A DNA stretch of 64,000 nucleotides from Microbacterium terregens (GTDB lineage: Bacteria; Actinomycetota; Actinomycetes; Actinomycetales; Microbacteriaceae). The position numbers and the translations under genes were made by a program. Of the stretch, positions 8,088 to 18,002 are shown in pieces. The notes beneath the pieces were generated by a model. That model saw only the letters and a list, made by a program, of their open reading frames with translations. It did no database searches and was not told where the DNA came from. How positions within the stretch are numbered: the stretch's first letter is position 1; every line of letters begins with the position of its first letter. The stretch is taken from the NCBI RefSeq assembly GCF_039534975.1, contig NZ_BAAAWH010000001.1, forward strand, positions 1,116,001 through 1,180,000, in the 5' to 3' direction.

Positions 8088-8795
8088 TCAGCGCGGCGGG
8101 TCGAGGTGACCGCGAAGGCGGCGGACGACTTCGGCGGGCGGCATCCGTCGAGGGAACACCGCCACGACGAGGTCGTCGTCCGCATCGCCGGCCGTGTCGG
8201 GATAGACCCCGTAACGGCGCCGCACGTCATCGAGCGCCGCGCGCAGCACGCCGATCCGCACCCGCCCGCCGCGCAGCAGCCGGCGCAGTACATGGTTGTG
8301 CACGGCGGTCACGAGCGCGGCGAAGCCGACCGCATCGAGCGGGTCCAGACCGGGTATCGCGCCGCGGAGGTAATCGTCGAACAGGCGCTCGTAGCGGAAG
8401 ACGGTGACGATCTCGCGCTCGCGGAGCGCGGGCACCTGCCGCACCACGGTGTAGCGACGGCGCGCCACGTCGGGCTCGGCCGCGAAGTGGCGGAAGACCC
8501 GCTCGGAGGCCTCGCAGACAGCACGCCACGGGTCGTCATGACCGTTCCCGAGCCACTCCCGCAGTTCGTCGAGGAGCACCTCGTGATCGGCGAAGACCAC
8601 GTCCTCCTTGCCGCCGAACTGCCGGAAGAAGGTGCTGCGGGAAACCTCTGCGGCTCGGGCGATCTGCTCGACTGAGGTCGCCTCGAAGCCCTGACGTTCG
8701 AACAGCTCCAGCGCCGCGGCCACGACCGCCGTCCGTGACGGCGGCGAGGCGGGCGGCTGCGCAGAATCGGCCGGCGCGGGCGCGGACTCGATCAT
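8088..8795 (-). CDS. TetR-family transcriptional regulator
   Basis: Protein of 235 residues. The helix-turn-helix lies in about residues 22-66: AVVAAALELFERQGFEATSV, then EQIARAAEVSRSTFFRQFGG with the conserved FFRQF/YYHF-type recognition helix end. The C-terminal 170 residues form the ligand and dimer domain and are too variable to predict an inducer. It is divergent from the FAD/Rieske oxidoreductase gene at 8912 across 116 nt, which makes that gene the most likely target. The start follows TAGGCT plus 6 nt without a ribosome site. The first 20 residues are Pro/Ala rich and probably unstructured. Confidence 0.9.
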   Translation of the reverse strand: MIESAPAPADSAQPPASPPSRTAVVAAALELFERQGFEATSVEQIARAAEVSRSTFFRQFGGKEDVVFADHEVLLDELREWLGNGHDDPWRAVCEASERVFRHFAAEPDVARRRYTVVRQVPALREREIVTVFRYERLFDDYLRGAIPGLDPLDAVGFAALVTAVHNHVLRRLLRGGRVRIGVLRAALDDVRRRYGVYPDTAGDADDDLVVAVFPRRMPPAEVVRRLRGHLDPPR

Positions 8796-8801
8796 CCCCG
8801 A

Positions 8802-8807
8802 AGCCTA
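8802..8807 (-). promoter_or_regulatory. TAnnnT box before the TetR gene
   Basis: Minus-strand TAGGCT, then TCGGGG (6 nt), then ATG ending at 8795. It is in the divergent region shared with the gene at 8912. Confidence 0.5.
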
Positions 8808-8911
8808 CTGCCGGCCGCCCTCCTCCGGGATGACGCGCGCGCCCGTCACGAACCCGATGGCGCGCCCGCGAAACGCCGGGACTGCCTGTCAACCGGGTAG
8901 ACGGCGGCGGG

Positions 8912-10465
8912 ATGGGGGAGTTCACTGGGGCGATGACGTCCCTGTGGAGAGCCGACGGCGCCGTCGTCGCCGGAACGCCGTTCGAGATCGGCCAACAGCA
9001 CGATGTGATCGTGGTGGGTGCCGGGATCACCGGTCTTGCCACCGCTCTGATGCTCGCGCGAAAGGGCAGGGATGTCGCGGTGCTGGAGGCGGGAGAGGTC
9101 GGCAACCTCGCCACCGGGGCCAACACCGGAAAGCTCTCGCTGCTGCAGGGGAAGGTGCTCTCCACGATGCGGCGTCATCACCCTGCGGCGCTCGTCCGCG
9201 CCTACGTGGACGCCAACCGCGAGGGCGCGGAGTGGCTCACCGCCTTCGCCGATGCGGCGGGTGTGTCCTACACGAGGCGCACGGCGTACTCGTACGCGCA
9301 GTCCGGCGACGGCACGGACTGTGTTGCGGCCGAGCTCGCCGCAGCGCACGAGGCAGGTCTGGACGTGCGACGCGTCCTGCCGGATGGGGACGGCCCGTTC
9401 CCGGTCGTCGACGCGGTCGCGCTGGAGGATCAGGTCGCGATCGACCCTCAGGCCGTGGCGCTCGCGCTCGCCCGGGAGTTCGTGGCCGCCGGAGGAACCC
9501 TCCACACCGGAACCCGTGTGATGCACGTTCACGTCCTGCCCCGAGCCGTCGTGGAGACGACCGCGGGGTTCGCCACGGCCGGTCAGGTCGTGCTGGCCAC
9601 GGGCGCACCGATCATGGAGCGGGGTTTCTACTTCGCCAAGACACGGGGACTGCGCTCTTACTGCGTCGGCTTCGATGTGGACGGCGAGGTGCCGGACGGG
9701 CTCTACCTGTCGGTGGACGGCCCGACGCGTTCCATCCGCTCGGTTACCGCGGGGGACGGTCCCGGCGATCGGGCCCGGCTGGTCGTCGGCGGCAACGGAC
9801 ACCCGGTCGGCAGAGTCGAGTCCGAGCGGGCACAGGTGGCGGACCTGATCGACTGGACGCGCCGGCACTTCCCCGGTGCACAGCCGCGAATGTCGTGGTC
9901 CGCGCAGGACTACGAGTCGCACGACCTCATGCCCTTCGTCGGAGCGATGCCCCGCGGATTGGGGCGAGTGCGGTTCGCCACCGGATTCGGCAAGTGGGGT
10001 CTGTCCAACGGTCCGGCCGCGGCGCTTCGGCTCACCGCCGAGATCACGCGCGTGCCGCGGCGCGACCGGCCGGAGTGGATGACGACGATCGCCCACCGCA
10101 TGACCGTGCCCGCCGATCTCGGCCGTGGAGGGGTCGAGAACCTGCGCGTCGGGTGGGAGGCCGCGGCGGGCTGGGTCGGTGCGCAGCGGACGCCTGTTCC
10201 CGTGGCGAAGCCGGAGGAGGGGCAGGGAATCGTCGCGAACCGCGGGGGACACCCGGTGGCCATCTCCACCGTCGACGGCGTGAGCCGCGCCGTCAGCGCG
10301 GTGTGCACCCACCTCGGTGGCGTGCTGACCTGGAACGACCAGGAGTGCACGTGGGACTGCCCGCTGCACGCGTCGCGCTTCGCCCCGGACGGACGACGCA
10401 TCGAGGGACCGGCGACCAGGGACCTCACGCGGCTGGACCGGTCGGGACCTTCCGTCACGCGGTAG
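8912..10465 (+). CDS. FAD-dependent oxidoreductase with C-terminal Rieske [2Fe-2S] domain
   Basis: Protein of 517 residues if the ATG at 8912 is used; the ATG at 8933 (MTSLWRADG) is an alternative start. An FAD-binding Rossmann motif VVGAGITGLATALML lies near residues 33-47, followed by a DAO-type (glycine-oxidase-like) fold with a conserved late GRVRFATGFGKWGLSNGPAA segment. The last 90 residues are a Rieske domain with CTHLGG (C465, H467) and CPLH (C483, H486), the four ligands of a [2Fe-2S] cluster. The same two-domain layout occurs in YhfW-like proteins. It probably oxidises an amine or similar substrate and hands electrons to the cluster, but substrate and acceptor are unknown. The divergent TetR gene is the likely regulator. 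Confidence 0.88.
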   Translation: MGEFTGAMTSLWRADGAVVAGTPFEIGQQHDVIVVGAGITGLATALMLARKGRDVAVLEAGEVGNLATGANTGKLSLLQGKVLSTMRRHHPAALVRAYVDANREGAEWLTAFADAAGVSYTRRTAYSYAQSGDGTDCVAAELAAAHEAGLDVRRVLPDGDGPFPVVDAVALEDQVAIDPQAVALALAREFVAAGGTLHTGTRVMHVHVLPRAVVETTAGFATAGQVVLATGAPIMERGFYFAKTRGLRSYCVGFDVDGEVPDGLYLSVDGPTRSIRSVTAGDGPGDRARLVVGGNGHPVGRVESERAQVADLIDWTRRHFPGAQPRMSWSAQDYESHDLMPFVGAMPRGLGRVRFATGFGKWGLSNGPAAALRLTAEITRVPRRDRPEWMTTIAHRMTVPADLGRGGVENLRVGWEAAAGWVGAQRTPVPVAKPEEGQGIVANRGGHPVAISTVDGVSRAVSAVCTHLGGVLTWNDQECTWDCPLHASRFAPDGRRIEGPATRDLTRLDRSGPSVTR

Positions 10466-10471
10466 TACGCT
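10466..10471 (+). promoter_or_regulatory. Candidate -10 box for sucC
   Basis: TACGCT starts directly after the stop of the upstream gene (10463-10465). It would give a 5' leader of about 70 nt before the sucC GTG. No convincing -35 was recognised. Confidence 0.35.
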
Positions 10472-10546
10472 TGTGGATTGGTCGATCTCTCGACATCAAG
10501 ACGCTTTCGCGTCATCTCCCCTTTCATCCCAGCGGAGGCTTGCACT

Positions 10547-11710
10547 GTGGATCTGTACGAGTACCAGGCACGTGACCTATTCGAGAAGTACGACGTGCCG
10601 GTGCTCGCCGGCATCGTCGCAGACACACCCGAGCAGGCGAAGGCTGCGGCCGAGAAGATCGGCGGACTCGTCGTCGTCAAGGCCCAGGTCAAGACCGGCG
10701 GCCGCGGCAAAGCCGGTGGCGTGAAGGTCGCCAAGACCCCCGACGAGGCGTTTGAAGCCGCGAAGGCGATCCTCGGACTGGACATCAAGGGCCACGTGGT
10801 CAAGCGCGTCATGGTCGCGGCCGGTGCCCGGATCGACAAGGAGTACTACTTCTCGGTGTTGCTGGACCGCGCCAACCGCGCGTACCTGTCGCTGGCCAGC
10901 GTCGAGGGCGGCATGGAGATCGAAGAGCTCGCCGTCGAGCGCCCCGAAGCGCTCGCCCGCGTCGCGGTCGACCCGCTGACCGGCATCGACAAGCAGAAGG
11001 CCGTCGAGATCGCCGAGACGGCCGGTTTCGCTCCGGAGCTGGTCGACAAGGTCAGCGACGTGTTCGTCAAGCTGTACTCGGTCTACAAGGGTGAGGACGC
11101 CACGCTGGTGGAGGTCAACCCGCTCGTGCTGACCGAGGAGGGCGACATCGTCGCACTCGACGGCAAGGTCACCCTCGATGAGAACGCCGACTTCCGTCAC
11201 GCCGGGCACGCGCTGCTCGAAGACAAGGATGCCGCCGACCCCCTCGAGGCGAAGGCCAAGGAGAACGACCTCAACTACGTCAAGCTGGACGGCCAGGTCG
11301 GCGTGATCGGCAACGGCGCAGGTCTGGTGATGTCGACGCTGGATGTCGTCGCCTACGCAGGCGAGAACCACGGCGGCGTGAAGCCCGCGAACTTCCTCGA
11401 CATCGGCGGCGGCGCCTCGGCCGAGGTCATGGCCGCGGGCCTTGATGTCATCCTCGGCGACCCGCAGGTCAAGAGCGTCTTCGTCAACGTCTTCGGCGGT
11501 ATCACCTCTTGCGACGCCGTCGCGAAGGGCATCGTCGGCGCGCTCGCCGAGCTGGGCGCGACGGCCACCAAGCCGCTGGTCGTGCGCCTGGACGGCAACA
11601 AGGTGGAGGAGGGCCGCGCGATCCTGCGCGACGCCAACCACCCGCTCGTGACCCTGGCCGACACCATGGACGAAGGCGCCGACAAGGCCGCCGAGCTGGC
11701 CAACGCCTGA
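10547..11710 (+). CDS. sucC: Succinyl-CoA synthetase (ADP-forming), beta subunit
   Basis: Protein of 387 residues from a GTG ([15 protein letters not shown]) preceded by GCGGAGG at 8-nt spacing. This matches the known N-terminus and family length, so longer upstream starts are rejected. An ATP-grasp domain is at the front ([18 protein letters not shown] contacts nucleotide) and the CoA-ligase-type domain at the back contains [13 protein letters not shown] and [18 protein letters not shown]. With SucD it converts succinyl-CoA, ADP (or GDP) and phosphate to succinate, CoA and ATP in the TCA cycle. sucD follows after 44 nt. The cytoplasmic enzyme is a heterodimer or heterotetramer in bacteria. 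Confidence 0.97.
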   Translation: MDLYEYQARDLFEKYDVPVLAGIVADTPEQAKAAAEKIGGLVVVKAQVKTGGRGKAGGVKVAKTPDEAFEAAKAILGLDIKGHVVKRVMVAAGARIDKEYYFSVLLDRANRAYLSLASVEGGMEIEELAVERPEALARVAVDPLTGIDKQKAVEIAETAGFAPELVDKVSDVFVKLYSVYKGEDATLVEVNPLVLTEEGDIVALDGKVTLDENADFRHAGHALLEDKDAADPLEAKAKENDLNYVKLDGQVGVIGNGAGLVMSTLDVVAYAGENHGGVKPANFLDIGGGASAEVMAAGLDVILGDPQVKSVFVNVFGGITSCDAVAKGIVGALAELGATATKPLVVRLDGNKVEEGRAILRDANHPLVTLADTMDEGADKAAELANA

Positions 11711-11730
11711 CCCTTCGACGGGCTCAGGGA
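11711..11730. repeat. 20-bp intergenic repeat-like element CCCTTCGAC...AGGGA
   Basis: CCCTTCGACGGGCTCAGGGA begins at the base after the sucC stop, and its ends CCCT/AGGG are complementary. Similar words are, to my recollection, scattered between genes in Microbacteriaceae. Only this one copy was seen in the window, so it is a repeat by recall and not by local evidence. Confidence 0.3.
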
Positions 11731-11742
11731 CCGAACTCTTAA

Positions 11743-12657
<915 letters not shown>

Positions 12658-12665
12658 GCGCACCA

Positions 12666-12707
12666 GAGGACGGGGGACGGATGCCGCGGCATCCGTCCCC
12701 CGTCCTC
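12666..12707. terminator. 42-bp perfect palindrome behind sucD, probable terminator
   Basis: Arms 12666-12686 and 12687-12707 are exact reverse complements with no spacer. The centre is the GGATGCCGCGGCATCC word. As RNA it would form a stem of about 19 bp with a tiny loop. There is no T-tract, as is usual for high-GC actinobacterial terminators. Confidence 0.7.
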
Positions 12708-12828
12708 ATCGGTCATGGTGCCGTGCGGCGCGGAGCCCGCGGCATGAGACGCCGTTGCGGGGGCCCACCCCACCCCGGCCCGCCGGGCGCGCCCCTTTCG
12801 GTATGGCGCCGAGGCAGCGGGGTCGGGA

Positions 12829-12834
12829 TACGGT
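12829..12834 (+). promoter_or_regulatory. TAnnnT box before the deazaflavin-type reductase gene
   Basis: TACGGT, then GGACAG (6 nt), then ATG at 12841. The GGACAG is not a good Shine-Dalgarno at zero spacing, so a leaderless start is favoured. Confidence 0.5.
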
Positions 12835-12840
12835 GGACAG

Positions 12841-13281
12841 ATGCCACTCATCGGACAGTACAAGCCCAGCACCTCGGAATGGGCCCGCAAGCAGGCCGAA
12901 CGCTACGAGGCCTCCGACGGCGCTGAGGCGAACCTGCTGCGCGGGGTGCCGATCATCGTCCTCACGACCGTGGGCGCCAAATCGGGGGCGCTCCGCAAGA
13001 CGGCGCTCATGCGCGTCGAGCACGGCGGTCGATACGCGGTGGTCGCGTCCAAGGGCGGCGATCCGGATGAGCCCAAGTGGGCCGGCAACATGCGCGCGAA
13101 CGCGCACGTGGAGCTCCAGGACGGCGGGGTCAAGCGCGACTACAACGCTCGCGAGCTGTCCGGGCCCGAGCGCGTTGAATGGTGGGGGCATGCGACCGCG
13201 GTCTGGCCGGCGTACGACGACTACCAGACGCGCACCGACCGGCAGATCGCCATCTTCGTGCTCGAGCCGATCGAGCACTGA
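12841..13281 (+). CDS. F420-dependent (Ddn-type) nitroreductase-family oxidoreductase
   Basis: Protein of 146 residues of the split-beta-barrel family that includes mycobacterial Ddn (DUF385). Family-typical parts are the central [20 protein letters not shown] (cofactor-binding strand-turn), [19 protein letters not shown] (the ASKGG-x6-WxxN pattern) and VELQDGG. Members use deazaflavin F420H2, or sometimes bind fatty acids or haem breakdown products, to reduce quinones and nitro compounds. Substrate is not predictable from sequence. The next gene (13298) begins 16 nt downstream and may be cotranscribed. Confidence 0.85.
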   Translation: MPLIGQYKPSTSEWARKQAERYEASDGAEANLLRGVPIIVLTTVGAKSGALRKTALMRVEHGGRYAVVASKGGDPDEPKWAGNMRANAHVELQDGGVKRDYNARELSGPERVEWWGHATAVWPAYDDYQTRTDRQIAIFVLEPIEH

Positions 13282-13297
13282 GCGGGCTCCGCGCCCG

Positions 13298-14041
13298 GTG
13301 AACGATATCGAGCTGGCGTCCCTTCCCGCCGGCAGAGTCACCCTCCATGACGCTCGTCGGCGCGCGCATCGCGATGTCGCCCTGGAGTCGTTCCAGATCG
13401 GCGTGTTCCCGGTCACGGAGGAGCAGCTTGCGGAACTGCTCGGCGTGACGGCATCCCACCCCCGAACGCCCGCAGTGAACGTCAGCTGGTTCCGCGCGGC
13501 TCGGTTCTGCAACGCCGCGTCGGAATGGGAGGGCCTGGATCCCGCCTACACGTTCGAGGGCGAGGACGTCACGTGGCAGGTCGACTCCGACGGCTACCGA
13601 CTGCCGACCGAGGCCGAATGGGAGTACGCGTGTCGCGCGGGCTCGACCGGAGCGCACTACGGTCCGCTCGCCGAGATCGCGTGGACGGCGGCCGACGGCG
13701 TGAGCGCGCCGCAGCCCGTGGGCAGCCGCCTGCCGAACCTCAACGGCCTGTTCGACACGCTCGGCAACGTGTGGGAGTGGTGCTGGGACCTGCTCGACCC
13801 GGCCCGCTATGACGAGTACCGGGTGTTCCGTGGCGGCGGCTTCGCCGACGACGCCTGGAGTGTGCGGGCATCCACACGCCGCGGCGGCCCCCCACGCACG
13901 CACCACGACGACGTCGGGTTCCGGGTCGCGCGCGGCGGGTTCGACGGGGCGGATGCCGCGCAGGGCTGGTCCGCGGCGGCCGACCGCGAGCGGGCCGCCG
14001 TGGACGGACCGCTGCCGTTCGGCTGGACCCCGCGGCGCTGA
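13298..14041 (+). CDS. SUMF1/FGE-sulfatase-domain protein lacking the catalytic cysteines
   Basis: Protein of 247 residues from a GTG (VNDIELASLPAG). It has the SUMF1 fold signature: FQIGVFPVTEEQ, VNVSWFRAARFCNAASEWEG, YRLPTEAEWEYACRAGS, then LNGLFDTLGNVWEWCWD and VFRGGGFADDAWSVRASTR ... VGFRVARG. In true formylglycine-generating enzyme two cysteines in the last block bind copper and catalyse sulfatase Cys oxidation. In this protein that block has none. It is therefore more likely a SUMF1-like relative (as in EgtB-type or non-catalytic binding proteins) than a working FGE. No sulfatase gene is nearby. It lies 16 nt downstream of the Ddn-type gene and converges with the purine permease gene. 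Confidence 0.78.
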   Translation: MNDIELASLPAGRVTLHDARRRAHRDVALESFQIGVFPVTEEQLAELLGVTASHPRTPAVNVSWFRAARFCNAASEWEGLDPAYTFEGEDVTWQVDSDGYRLPTEAEWEYACRAGSTGAHYGPLAEIAWTAADGVSAPQPVGSRLPNLNGLFDTLGNVWEWCWDLLDPARYDEYRVFRGGGFADDAWSVRASTRRGGPPRTHHDDVGFRVARGGFDGADAAQGWSAAADRERAAVDGPLPFGWTPRR

Positions 14042-14054
14042 CCTGCGCCCGCGG

Positions 14055-15536
14055 TCAGCCTCCCAGCAGCATCTCCACGGGACCGCGTGCGAAGTAGAGC
14101 GCGAAGCCGGCGGCGACGATCCACAGCAGGGGGCTGATCTCGCGCGCCTTGCCGGCGAGCGAGCGGACCAGAACCCAGGAGATGAAGCCCGCGCCGATGC
14201 CGTTGGCGATCGAGTACGTCAACGGCATCACGGTGACGCTGAGGAAGACCGGCAGCAGGACCGAGAAGTCGGAGAAGTCGATGTCCCTGATCTGCGCCAT
14301 CATCATCGCCCCGACGATCACCAGGGCCGCCGCGGCGACCTCGGTCGGCACGATCGACGCCAACGGGGTGAAGAACATCGCGACAAGGAACAGGATGCCG
14401 GTGATCACGTTCGCGAACCCGGTGCGGGCGCCCTCGCCGATGCCCGCGCCGGACTCGATGAAGACGGTGTTCGAGGAGCTCGACGTGAGGCCACCGGCCA
14501 CCGCGCCGATGCCTTCGACGATCAGCGCGGACTTGATGCGGGGGAAGTCGCCCCGCGCGTCGGCCAGGCGGGCCTCCTTGGACAGGCCGGTCATCGTGCC
14601 CATCGCGTCGAAGAAGTTCGTGAAGACGAGGGTGAACACCAGCATCATCGCCGCCAGCACGCCGATGCGCTCGAACGAACCGAACGACACCTGCCCGAGC
14701 AGCGAGAGGTCCGGCAGGCTGACCAGCGACGCGGGAAGCTCGGGGACCGACAGGCCCCACCCTCCGGGGTTGACCGTGCCGTCGTCCGCGAAGCGGGGGC
14801 CGAGGTTCCAGATCGCCTCGACGACCACCGCGACGATGCTGCCGCTGACCAGACCGATGAGGATTCCGCCCTTGACCTTGCGGGCGACCAGGATGCCGGT
14901 CAGCAGCAGCGTGAAGACGAAGATGAGGGTTGGAACCGTGCCGATCGAACCCTCGACACCGAGGCCGACCGGGGGAGAGGACGCACCCGTCGCGGTGACG
15001 AAGCCCGCGTCGACGAATCCGATGAACGCGATGAACAGGCCGATGCCGACGGTGATCGCGATCTTCAGCTGCATCGGAACCGCGTTGAAGATCATGCGGC
15101 GCAGACCGGTGGCGGCCAGCAGCACGATGATCAGGCCGTTGATGACGACGAGGCCCATCGCCTCGGCCCACGTCACCTGCCCGACGACCGAGACCGCGAG
15201 GAAGGAGTTGATGCCCAGACCCGCCGCGAACGCGAACGGCAGGCGTGTGACCAGCCCGAAGAGCACCGTCATCAGACCCGCGGTCAGAGCCGTCGCGGCG
15301 GCGACCTGCGTGAAGCCGAGAGTGTCGCCGGCGACGTCCGTACCGCTGGAGAGGATGATCGGATTCAGGATCACGATGTAGGCCATCGTGACGAACGTGA
15401 CCAGACCACCCCGGATCTCCGCGCCGATCGTCGAGCCGCGCTTGCTGATCTCGAAGAAGCGATCGAACGCGCTGCGCGGTGCGTCGGTGTCGACGACCTC
15501 GGTGCTTTCGGGCGCGGACGTAGGTGCTGTGCTCAT
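14055..15536 (-). CDS. NCS2-family purine permease (AzgA/PbuG type)
   Basis: Protein of 493 residues with about 12-14 hydrophobic helices. AzgA-subgroup signatures are the N-terminal STIGAEIRGGLVTFVTMAY, FAFAAGLGINSFLA and the motif FFDAMGTMTGLS, and later TSSSSNTVFIESGAGIGEGARTG. This branch imports hypoxanthine, guanine or adenine by proton symport. GGAGG lies ahead of the ATG. It is next to the purine-synthesis genes purN and purH but transcribed in the opposite direction, which fits salvage alongside de novo synthesis. No purine riboswitch was recognised in the 129-nt divergent upstream gap. Confidence 0.9.
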   Translation of the reverse strand: MSTAPTSAPESTEVVDTDAPRSAFDRFFEISKRGSTIGAEIRGGLVTFVTMAYIVILNPIILSSGTDVAGDTLGFTQVAAATALTAGLMTVLFGLVTRLPFAFAAGLGINSFLAVSVVGQVTWAEAMGLVVINGLIIVLLAATGLRRMIFNAVPMQLKIAITVGIGLFIAFIGFVDAGFVTATGASSPPVGLGVEGSIGTVPTLIFVFTLLLTGILVARKVKGGILIGLVSGSIVAVVVEAIWNLGPRFADDGTVNPGGWGLSVPELPASLVSLPDLSLLGQVSFGSFERIGVLAAMMLVFTLVFTNFFDAMGTMTGLSKEARLADARGDFPRIKSALIVEGIGAVAGGLTSSSSNTVFIESGAGIGEGARTGFANVITGILFLVAMFFTPLASIVPTEVAAAALVIVGAMMMAQIRDIDFSDFSVLLPVFLSVTVMPLTYSIANGIGAGFISWVLVRSLAGKAREISPLLWIVAAGFALYFARGPVEMLLGG

Positions 15537-15650
15537 GAATGACCTCCGACAAAGACGCTATCGGAACGGATGCCGCTGCTCTGACCGCCGGGGCTCGGGC
15601 GGAGGTGACCGAGGCGTGCGTGTGCGCCGGGATCGCACCGCGTGTCGAAC

Positions 15651-15656
15651 TAGGGT
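15651..15656 (+). promoter_or_regulatory. TAnnnT box before perM
   Basis: TAGGGT lies 9 nt before the ATG at 15666. This is slightly further than the 6-nt spacing of other leaderless-type genes in the window. Confidence 0.4.
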
Positions 15657-15665
15657 CGATGACGC

Positions 15666-17375
15666 ATGCATCGCCTGATCGTCGTTCTCCTCGCCGCCGT
15701 CGATGCCGCCATCGCGGCGGCGGTCGGCATCGCGGCGACCCTTGCCCCGCTCACCGTCCTGTGGGTGGTGGGGATGAGCGGGACGGCCGAGTGGGGGACC
15801 CTCTGGCCCGCGAGCGCAGCGGTGTGGCAGCTCGGAAATCTCGTCCCTCTGCACGTCACACTGCCCGGCGACTACCTCGCCGTCGCGGGCATCGACCCGA
15901 CCGCGGCATCGTTCGTCCTTTCGCTCGCCCCCCTCGCCTTCGCCGTCTTCACCGCGATCTTCGCGGCCCGCTCGGGGGTACGCGCCTCGCAGGCGGACGC
16001 GTGGGTCACCGGCGTCGTGACCGGCTCTGTCGTGTTCACGGCGCTGGCGACCGCGATCGCCCTGACCTCGGGCACCGCGATCGCACAGGTGGAGCTCTGG
16101 CAGGCGATCCTGATGCCCGCCCTGGTCTTCGCGCTCCCCCTGTGCGCCGGAGCCGTCGTGACCGAGTGGCGCGAGGCCGGTGCGGGCCTGATCGCCCGGG
16201 TGCGCGACCGTGTCGAGAGGGCCCCCCACGGGTGGGCGGATGCCGTCGGGCTGACCGTCCGCGGCGCCGGCGTCGTGCTCACCGGGCTCATCGGACTCGG
16301 CGCGCTGGTCCTCGCCGCCGCGCTGCTGCTGCGCGGAGGGGAGGTCGTCGCGCTGTTCGAAGCAGCCAACGTCGACGCGCTCGGCGCCGTGATCGTCACG
16401 CTCACCCAGCTCGCCTACCTGCCGACGCTCGTCATCTGGGGCATGTCCTTCGTCGCGGGGCCCGGCTTCGCCGTCGGCATCGACACGGCGGTATCGCCCG
16501 CGGGCACCCAGCTCGGCGTGATTCCCGGCATCCCCGTGCTCGGTGCGCTCCCCGCATCCACCACCCCGTGGCTGCTCCTGCTGGCCCTGCTGCCGGTTGC
16601 GCTCGGTGCCCTGGCCGGCTGGATCGCGCGCTCGCGCCTGGCCGCGCCGCCGCGCGCGGTGGAGCCGGGCCCGTCGGATCACCCGACGCACCCGGATGCG
16701 GTGCCCGGTGGCACACGCAGCTCGGCGCTGACCGCACTGCTGGCCGGGGTCGACGGCACCCGGCCGTCCGCCGTCGCGCCGGCGCGGGACGGGGGCCGGA
16801 CGGGGGTACAGGACGATGGGACAGAACTGGGCTCGCCGGCCGGGGATCCGATCGGCGCACGGTTGGTGATCGCGGTCGGAATCGCCGTCCTGGCCGGGGC
16901 CGGAGCGGCGCTGCTGTGCCTGCTCGCCTCGGGCTCGATCGGACCGGGGCGCCTCGCCGAGGTCGGACCGCCGCCGGGACCGGTCGCGCTGGCGGTGGGA
17001 GCGGAGGTGCTGCTGGGCGCCGGCATCCTGTTGCTGTCACCGCGTCGACGGACGCGCGCGGCGCGGAGGGAACAGGGTCGGGAGGCCCCGGCACCCGCCG
17101 AGGAACCCCCGTCGAACGGGTTCGCGTGGTCCCCCTCGGACGCCGCGACGCAGCCGGTGGTGAGCGCGGACGCCTGGGCGCGCGACGTCGACCCGCACGA
17201 CGTCGACCCGTACGACGCCGACCAAGCCGCGCCCGGCGTCGAGGATGCCGCGCCGGAGGTGAGCGATCCGGGCAGGTCCGAGCCCCCGCCGAGCCCGCGC
17301 TCCGACGACCCGGACGCGACCCCGACCGTCGACCTCGGGCCCCGCAGGCCGAAGCCCCTGCCGCCGATAGACTAG
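15666..17375 (+). CDS. PerM/DUF6350-type integral membrane protein
   Basis: Protein of 569 residues. About eight to ten membrane helices fill the first 345 residues ([71 protein letters not shown]). A further hydrophobic pair follows at about 400-460, and a Pro/Asp-rich cytoplasmic tail of about 110 residues comes after. Size, topology and location directly upstream of purN-purH match the actinobacterial PerM/DUF6350 proteins, linked in mycobacteria to cell division under stress. The tail is poorly conserved. The purN promoter-like box lies inside its last codons. Confidence 0.75.
   Translation: MHRLIVVLLAAVDAAIAAAVGIAATLAPLTVLWVVGMSGTAEWGTLWPASAAVWQLGNLVPLHVTLPGDYLAVAGIDPTAASFVLSLAPLAFAVFTAIFAARSGVRASQADAWVTGVVTGSVVFTALATAIALTSGTAIAQVELWQAILMPALVFALPLCAGAVVTEWREAGAGLIARVRDRVERAPHGWADAVGLTVRGAGVVLTGLIGLGALVLAAALLLRGGEVVALFEAANVDALGAVIVTLTQLAYLPTLVIWGMSFVAGPGFAVGIDTAVSPAGTQLGVIPGIPVLGALPASTTPWLLLLALLPVALGALAGWIARSRLAAPPRAVEPGPSDHPTHPDAVPGGTRSSALTALLAGVDGTRPSAVAPARDGGRTGVQDDGTELGSPAGDPIGARLVIAVGIAVLAGAGAALLCLLASGSIGPGRLAEVGPPPGPVALAVGAEVLLGAGILLLSPRRRTRAARREQGREAPAPAEEPPSNGFAWSPSDAATQPVVSADAWARDVDPHDVDPYDADQAAPGVEDAAPEVSDPGRSEPPPSPRSDDPDATPTVDLGPRRPKPLPPID
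17368..17373 (+). promoter_or_regulatory. TAnnnT box before purN, inside the end of the PerM-type gene
   Basis: TAGACT, then AGACGG (6 nt), then the purN GTG at 17380. The box overlaps the PerM-type stop codon region, so purN could be made leaderless independently of the upstream gene. Confidence 0.45.
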
Positions 17376-17379
17376 ACGG

Positions 17380-17967
17380 GTGCTCACGGTCGCCGTCCTC
17401 ATTTCGGGCGCGGGGTCCAATCTGCGGGCCCTGCTCGATGAGGCGGCCGAAGCTGATTTCCCGGCGCGCGTGATCGTCGTCGGCGCCGACCGCGAGGCCG
17501 CCGGATTCGCGCACGCGGAGGAGTACGGCATCCCGACCATGCTCGTGCCCTGGCGGGAATTCGACTCGCGCGAGGAATGGGGCGCCGAGCTCGGTGCGCA
17601 ACTGGACGTGTGGAAGCCCGACCTGGTCGTGCTGAGCGGGCTGATGCGACTCCTGCCGCCGTCCCTCGTCGAGGCGTGGAGCCCGCGGATCATCAACACG
17701 CACCCGGCTTATCTTCCCGAGTTCCCCGGTCCGCACGGTGTGCGCGATGCCCTGGCCGCGGGTGTCGCCCAGACCGGCGCGAGCGTCATCATCGTCGACA
17801 ACGGCGTCGACAGTGGCCCGATCCTCGCCCAGGAGCGCGTCCCCGTGATTCCCGGGGACGACGAGCACACCCTGCACGAACGCATCAAACCCGTCGAGCG
17901 GCGGCTGATGATCGACGTCATCCGCCGCATTGCGACGGGCGACCTCGACCTCGCTGCCGCGAGCTGA
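17380..17967 (+). CDS. purN: Phosphoribosylglycinamide formyltransferase
   Basis: Protein of 195 residues (GTG start, [19 protein letters not shown]), the normal PurN length. The N-terminal [10 protein letters not shown] loop binds GAR phosphate. Catalytic residues are in [20 protein letters not shown] (Asn-His and the HP-x-YLP motif) and [18 protein letters not shown] (the conserved Asp of the folate loop). It transfers a formyl group from 10-formyl-THF to GAR, step three of IMP synthesis. The formyl donor is supplied by FolD, encoded at 48957. purH follows 35 nt downstream and is probably cotranscribed. Confidence 0.96.
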   Translation: MLTVAVLISGAGSNLRALLDEAAEADFPARVIVVGADREAAGFAHAEEYGIPTMLVPWREFDSREEWGAELGAQLDVWKPDLVVLSGLMRLLPPSLVEAWSPRIINTHPAYLPEFPGPHGVRDALAAGVAQTGASVIIVDNGVDSGPILAQERVPVIPGDDEHTLHERIKPVERRLMIDVIRRIATGDLDLAAAS

Positions 17968-18002
17968 CCCCCACCCCCCTGATCCCCACCCGAGGAGCAC
18001 CC

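Noticed and set aside
13298..14041. Active formylglycine-generating enzyme
   Set aside because: The copper-binding cysteines of the C-terminal block are missing and no sulfatase is nearby.
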